DNA from: Ohtaekwangia sp.
GTDB taxonomy: Bacteria > Bacteroidota > Bacteroidia > Cytophagales > Cyclobacteriaceae
Reading direction: 5' to 3'
DNA: 64,000 nt
Assembly: GCA_021155195.1 (NCBI GenBank)
Contig: JAJNPV010000021.1
Location: 1 to 64,000, forward strand
Below the pieces are notes generated by a model. The model made no database searches, had not been told where the DNA came from, and worked only from the letters and a program-made list of their open reading frames with translations. The translations under genes were made by a program, and so were the position numbers. The first letter of the stretch is position 1; each line of letters starts with the position of its first letter. Of this stretch, positions 61,795-64,000 are shown one piece after another.

Positions 61795-61950
61795 TTAAAC
61801 CGCAAAGGAGCCGGAGCACAAAGAATTCTTCGTGTCCGATTGTTTGCGTTTACTATCCTTTTATATAAAAACTCAATTCAATAGCTATTTTTTACTCCAA
61901 TGAGGCAAAGAAATAAACATATCCCGCGCCCTTGCGTCTTAGCGGTTTAA
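61795..61950. repeat. Inverted-repeat-bounded non-coding segment
   Basis: TTAAACCGCAAAG (from 61795) and CTTAGCGGTTTAA (to 61950) are inverted copies; over 25 nt the arms agree at 18 positions. The 105 nt between them hold no ORF. The arms share the CGCAAAG/CTTGCGTCTTAG wording of the GxxExxY cassette ends at 38027 and 38463, so this looks like an empty or decayed relative. It lies between udk and rdgB. Confidence 0.5.
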
Positions 61951-61951
61951 A

Positions 61952-62530
61952 TTATTTGCTTCTCAAATACAAAACTAATTTTTCAACAGCCCGGGCCCGA
62001 TGACTTAGTAGATTTTTTTCATCCATAGTCATCTCAGCCAATGTTTTTGTTTCACCCTCCGGAACAAAAATGGGATCATACCCAAAACCACCCGTTCCTC
62101 GTTTCTCCTTTATAATAGTACCCTTCAGCACACCTTCAAATTGTTTTTTCTCATTCGGAGTAATCAATGTAACAACTGTTCTGAATTGAGCCCTTTTATT
62201 TTCCAGATCAGATAAATTAGCAAGCAGCAAATTCATGTTGTCATCCGAATTTCGTTGGCTTCCCGCATACCGCGCTGAATAAACACCGGGTTCACCGTTC
62301 AGGGCTTCCACTTCAAGACCTGTATCATCGGCAAAACATGAAACTTTATAATGATCAAATACATAAGTTGCTTTTTGCAAGGAATTACCTTCCAACGTAG
62401 TTTGATCTTCTGCTAATTCTTCTTCGCAACCAATTTCCTTCAAACCCACAACATTAAATTCACTTCCCAATAGAGCTTGAATCTCTGCACGCTTGTGGTC
62501 GTTATTGGTAGCGAAGCAAAAGGTTCTCAT
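61952..62530 (-). CDS. rdgB: Non-canonical purine NTP pyrophosphatase (RdgB/HAM1)
   Basis: RdgB removes dITP, ITP and XTP from the nucleotide pool. The 192-residue protein has FATNNDHKRAEIQALL at the start, EGNSLQKA (about 48), the signature CFADDTGLEVEALNGEPGVYSARYAG (about 66-91), GTGGFGYDPIF (about 146) and SHRARA at the end. It begins 5 nt after the FKBP gene, so the three genes from 63967 form one operon. Confidence 0.95.
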   Translation of the reverse strand: MRTFCFATNNDHKRAEIQALLGSEFNVVGLKEIGCEEELAEDQTTLEGNSLQKATYVFDHYKVSCFADDTGLEVEALNGEPGVYSARYAGSQRNSDDNMNLLLANLSDLENKRAQFRTVVTLITPNEKKQFEGVLKGTIIKEKRGTGGFGYDPIFVPEGETKTLAEMTMDEKNLLSHRARAVEKLVLYLRSK

Positions 62531-62535
62531 TTATA

Positions 62536-63051
62536 CTAAAGCAATTCTATTTCAAAAACCAAGTTAGCGTTGGCAGGAATTTTTCCTCCGGCCGCAACAG
62601 AACTTCCATACGCATATACGGATGGAACATAAAGAGTAACTTTTGAACCACCTGGAACCAGCGGAAGAACTAACTGCCATCCTAAAATAAGGCCTGATAA
62701 AGTAAAGGTTGCATCCGTGTTTGAATCAAACGCATTGGATTTAGTGCTTTGAATATTCCATCCTGTGTAAGAGATTCTTATTCTGTTTTCAAGGCAAGGA
62801 ATTTTACTGCCAGTGCCTATTGTGTTGATAACATACCTAACACCATTGGGCTCAATAAGAACATCAGTGATACCCTTTGAGGCTAAAAAAGCATCAATCT
62901 TACCAATATCTATTGCTAATTGATCTTGGTTGATGCTTGTAAGCTTGCTTTCGGGTACCGAAGGAGTGCATGTGGGGTCATCTTTGCAACTATCCAAAAA
63001 AAGAAATCCACTGCACAAGAAAATTCCAATAATAACCTTCTTCATTTTCAA
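62536..63051 (-). CDS. FKBP-type peptidyl-prolyl isomerase lipoprotein
   Basis: The 171-residue lipoprotein has a lipobox LDSC (cysteine about 22) and a C-terminal FKBP domain with RIRISYTGWN, FDSNTDATFTLSGLILGWQLVLPLVPGGSKVTLYVPS and YAYGSS, closing with NANLVFEIELL. The substrate pocket residues of FKBP are mostly recognisable. Small FKBP lipoproteins of this kind include the gliding protein GldI, so a motility or secretion role is possible. It is 1 nt after the larger FKBP gene and 5 nt before rdgB. Confidence 0.88.
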   Translation of the reverse strand: MKMKKVIIGIFLCSGFLFLDSCKDDPTCTPSVPESKLTSINQDQLAIDIGKIDAFLASKGITDVLIEPNGVRYVINTIGTGSKIPCLENRIRISYTGWNIQSTKSNAFDSNTDATFTLSGLILGWQLVLPLVPGGSKVTLYVPSVYAYGSSVAAGGKIPANANLVFEIELL

Positions 63052-63052
63052 A

Positions 63053-63967
63053 CTATTTTACATCTACCAACTCCATATCAAACATCAAAATCGAATTTTC
63101 TAAAATAATTTCACTTCTACGCTGCGGTCCATAAGCAAGTGCTGATGGAATATAAACAGTCATTTTAGCCCCCTTATTCATGTATGTAATGGCTTCATCC
63201 CACCCAGCAATAACTTCTCTATTTCCCAATGTAAATTCATAAGGTTCGTAGGGCATTCTCATTTCATTAAACACGTTGTTCGCCCGAGCTACTGACTCAT
63301 AGCTTGTGTCGAAGCAAGTACCATTCAATAAAAATCCAGCATAGCCCACCTTTACAGTTTGTCCGGGTTTGGCATTTTCTCCTTTGCCTGATTTAGTCAG
63401 TACATAGCGCAATCCAGATGGAGTTTTTTGTGCATTTATGGATTTCGACTTCAAATACTCGTCTATGGCATTACCATCCTTTTCTAATTGAATAGACTCA
63501 TCTGCCATTGCTTGTTCATTCTGCTTGGCAATGGCTGCACTTTGTAATGCACGTGCCTGATCTTCGGTAACAATATCGGTTACCGCCATAAAAAATTTGA
63601 ATGAGCTTGTTGAGTCCACATCCGGAGGATATTGACCACCTTGAAAAAGATTTTTTGCTGAAACCGTAAAGGTTACGCTATCACCTTTTGAAAGCAGTTG
63701 AATAACTTCAGTAACCATATCGCCTTTTGGCACCGAATCCTGATGTTGAAGCATAACAGGCATCGGATTTTTCTTGCTATCATTTATTACAGAGTCCTTT
63801 CCATCCTTCAATAAGAAGTTAAGCACGCGGATCTCACCTGTTTTGGCAAGCACGCCATCGCCCTTACGAACCAATGTATATTTTTGACCAGACTTTGTCT
63901 CCTTTGAATCAGAGCACGAGAAACACAACATTGCCGCAAAGGCAAACAACAGAACTGAATTTTTCAT
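63053..63967 (-). CDS. Tandem FKBP-type peptidyl-prolyl isomerase lipoprotein
   Basis: The 304-residue lipoprotein has a lipobox FSC (C18) and two FKBP-like domains. The N-terminal one (about 30-135) is degenerate and lacks the usual pocket residues; the C-terminal one (about 165-304) is canonical: GLRYVLTKSGKGENAKPGQTVKVGYAGFL, GWDEAITYMNKGAKMTVYIPSALAYG and MFDMELVDVK. It is first in an operon with the second FKBP gene and rdgB. It probably helps fold exported proteins in the periplasm. Confidence 0.9.
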   Translation of the reverse strand: MKNSVLLFAFAAMLCFSCSDSKETKSGQKYTLVRKGDGVLAKTGEIRVLNFLLKDGKDSVINDSKKNPMPVMLQHQDSVPKGDMVTEVIQLLSKGDSVTFTVSAKNLFQGGQYPPDVDSTSSFKFFMAVTDIVTEDQARALQSAAIAKQNEQAMADESIQLEKDGNAIDEYLKSKSINAQKTPSGLRYVLTKSGKGENAKPGQTVKVGYAGFLLNGTCFDTSYESVARANNVFNEMRMPYEPYEFTLGNREVIAGWDEAITYMNKGAKMTVYIPSALAYGPQRRSEIILENSILMFDMELVDVK

Positions 63968-64000
63968 TTTTATGGATTGAATTGTTTTAGTTACTTATTT

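Overview
The window is a stretch of Bacteroidota chromosome, most like an environmental member of the Cytophagales. The signs are a SusC/SusD pair with lipoprotein partner, the gliding lipoprotein GldH, a PorE-like OmpA/TPR/propeller protein of the type 9 secretion machinery, a fused SecDF, a GWxTD protein, weak Shine-Dalgarno sequences, and promoters of the Bacteroidota type (TTG, about 18-21 nt, TAnnTTTG). Base composition is A+T-rich throughout. Nearly all of it is coding. No phage, CRISPR array or rRNA is visible; the one tRNA is tRNA-Leu(UAG).

Layout. 1-358: no supported gene, but a full promoter reading out of the left edge. 359-4897 (minus): spoT, fur-like, STAS protein, purA. 5017-8759 (plus): tRNA-Leu, trigger factor, clpP, clpX. 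8771-11365: lpxB and a pterin synthase (minus), hldD (plus). 11370-19430 (minus): a secreted protein, a SusC/SusD/lipoprotein uptake operon, and the PorE-like protein. 19571-24834 (minus): lepA, a coiled-coil protein, folD, queE, pabB, pabC, a folate/deazaguanine operon. 25477-26475: D-lactate dehydrogenase. 26588-32104 (minus): 4HB sensor, STING-domain membrane protein, response regulator, histidine kinase, Usp-like protein, SulP transporter. 32283-39519: amidohydrolase, TerB-like, AcpH-like, sortilin-like propeller, a GxxExxY cassette and thiL. 39633-46791: a 51-residue lipoprotein missed by length cut-offs, mce, HesB/IscA, DUF2490 protein, an Uma2 nuclease remnant, ridA, DUF4198 protein, pepP, methyltransferase, GWxTD protein. 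47009-55320: rlmB, manC, kpsF, recQ, purD, ricT, gldH. 55505-63967 (minus): a second two-component pair, secDF, a small membrane protein, udk, rdgB and two FKBP isomerase lipoproteins.

The standout is 28652-32104. A 230-residue protein with two N-terminal membrane helices carries what I read as a bacterial STING domain, with candidate cyclic-dinucleotide contacts (R143, D159, T163). Instead of the CD-NTase expected in a CBASS operon, it sits 12 nt after a four-helix-bundle sensor gene that has no output domain and 8 nt before an OmpR-family regulator gene that overlaps its kinase gene. A Usp-like protein and a STAS-less SulP anion transporter follow. This suggests an orphan STING wired to two-component signalling and ion transport rather than to abortive phage defence. 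The domain call comes from reading the sequence; the wiring is inference.

Second-tier observations are a GxxExxY nuclease-like ORF bounded by inverted repeats that supply the last codons of thiL, related repeats elsewhere, an Uma2 endonuclease pseudogene, and a pterin synthase of the PTPS-II motif type.
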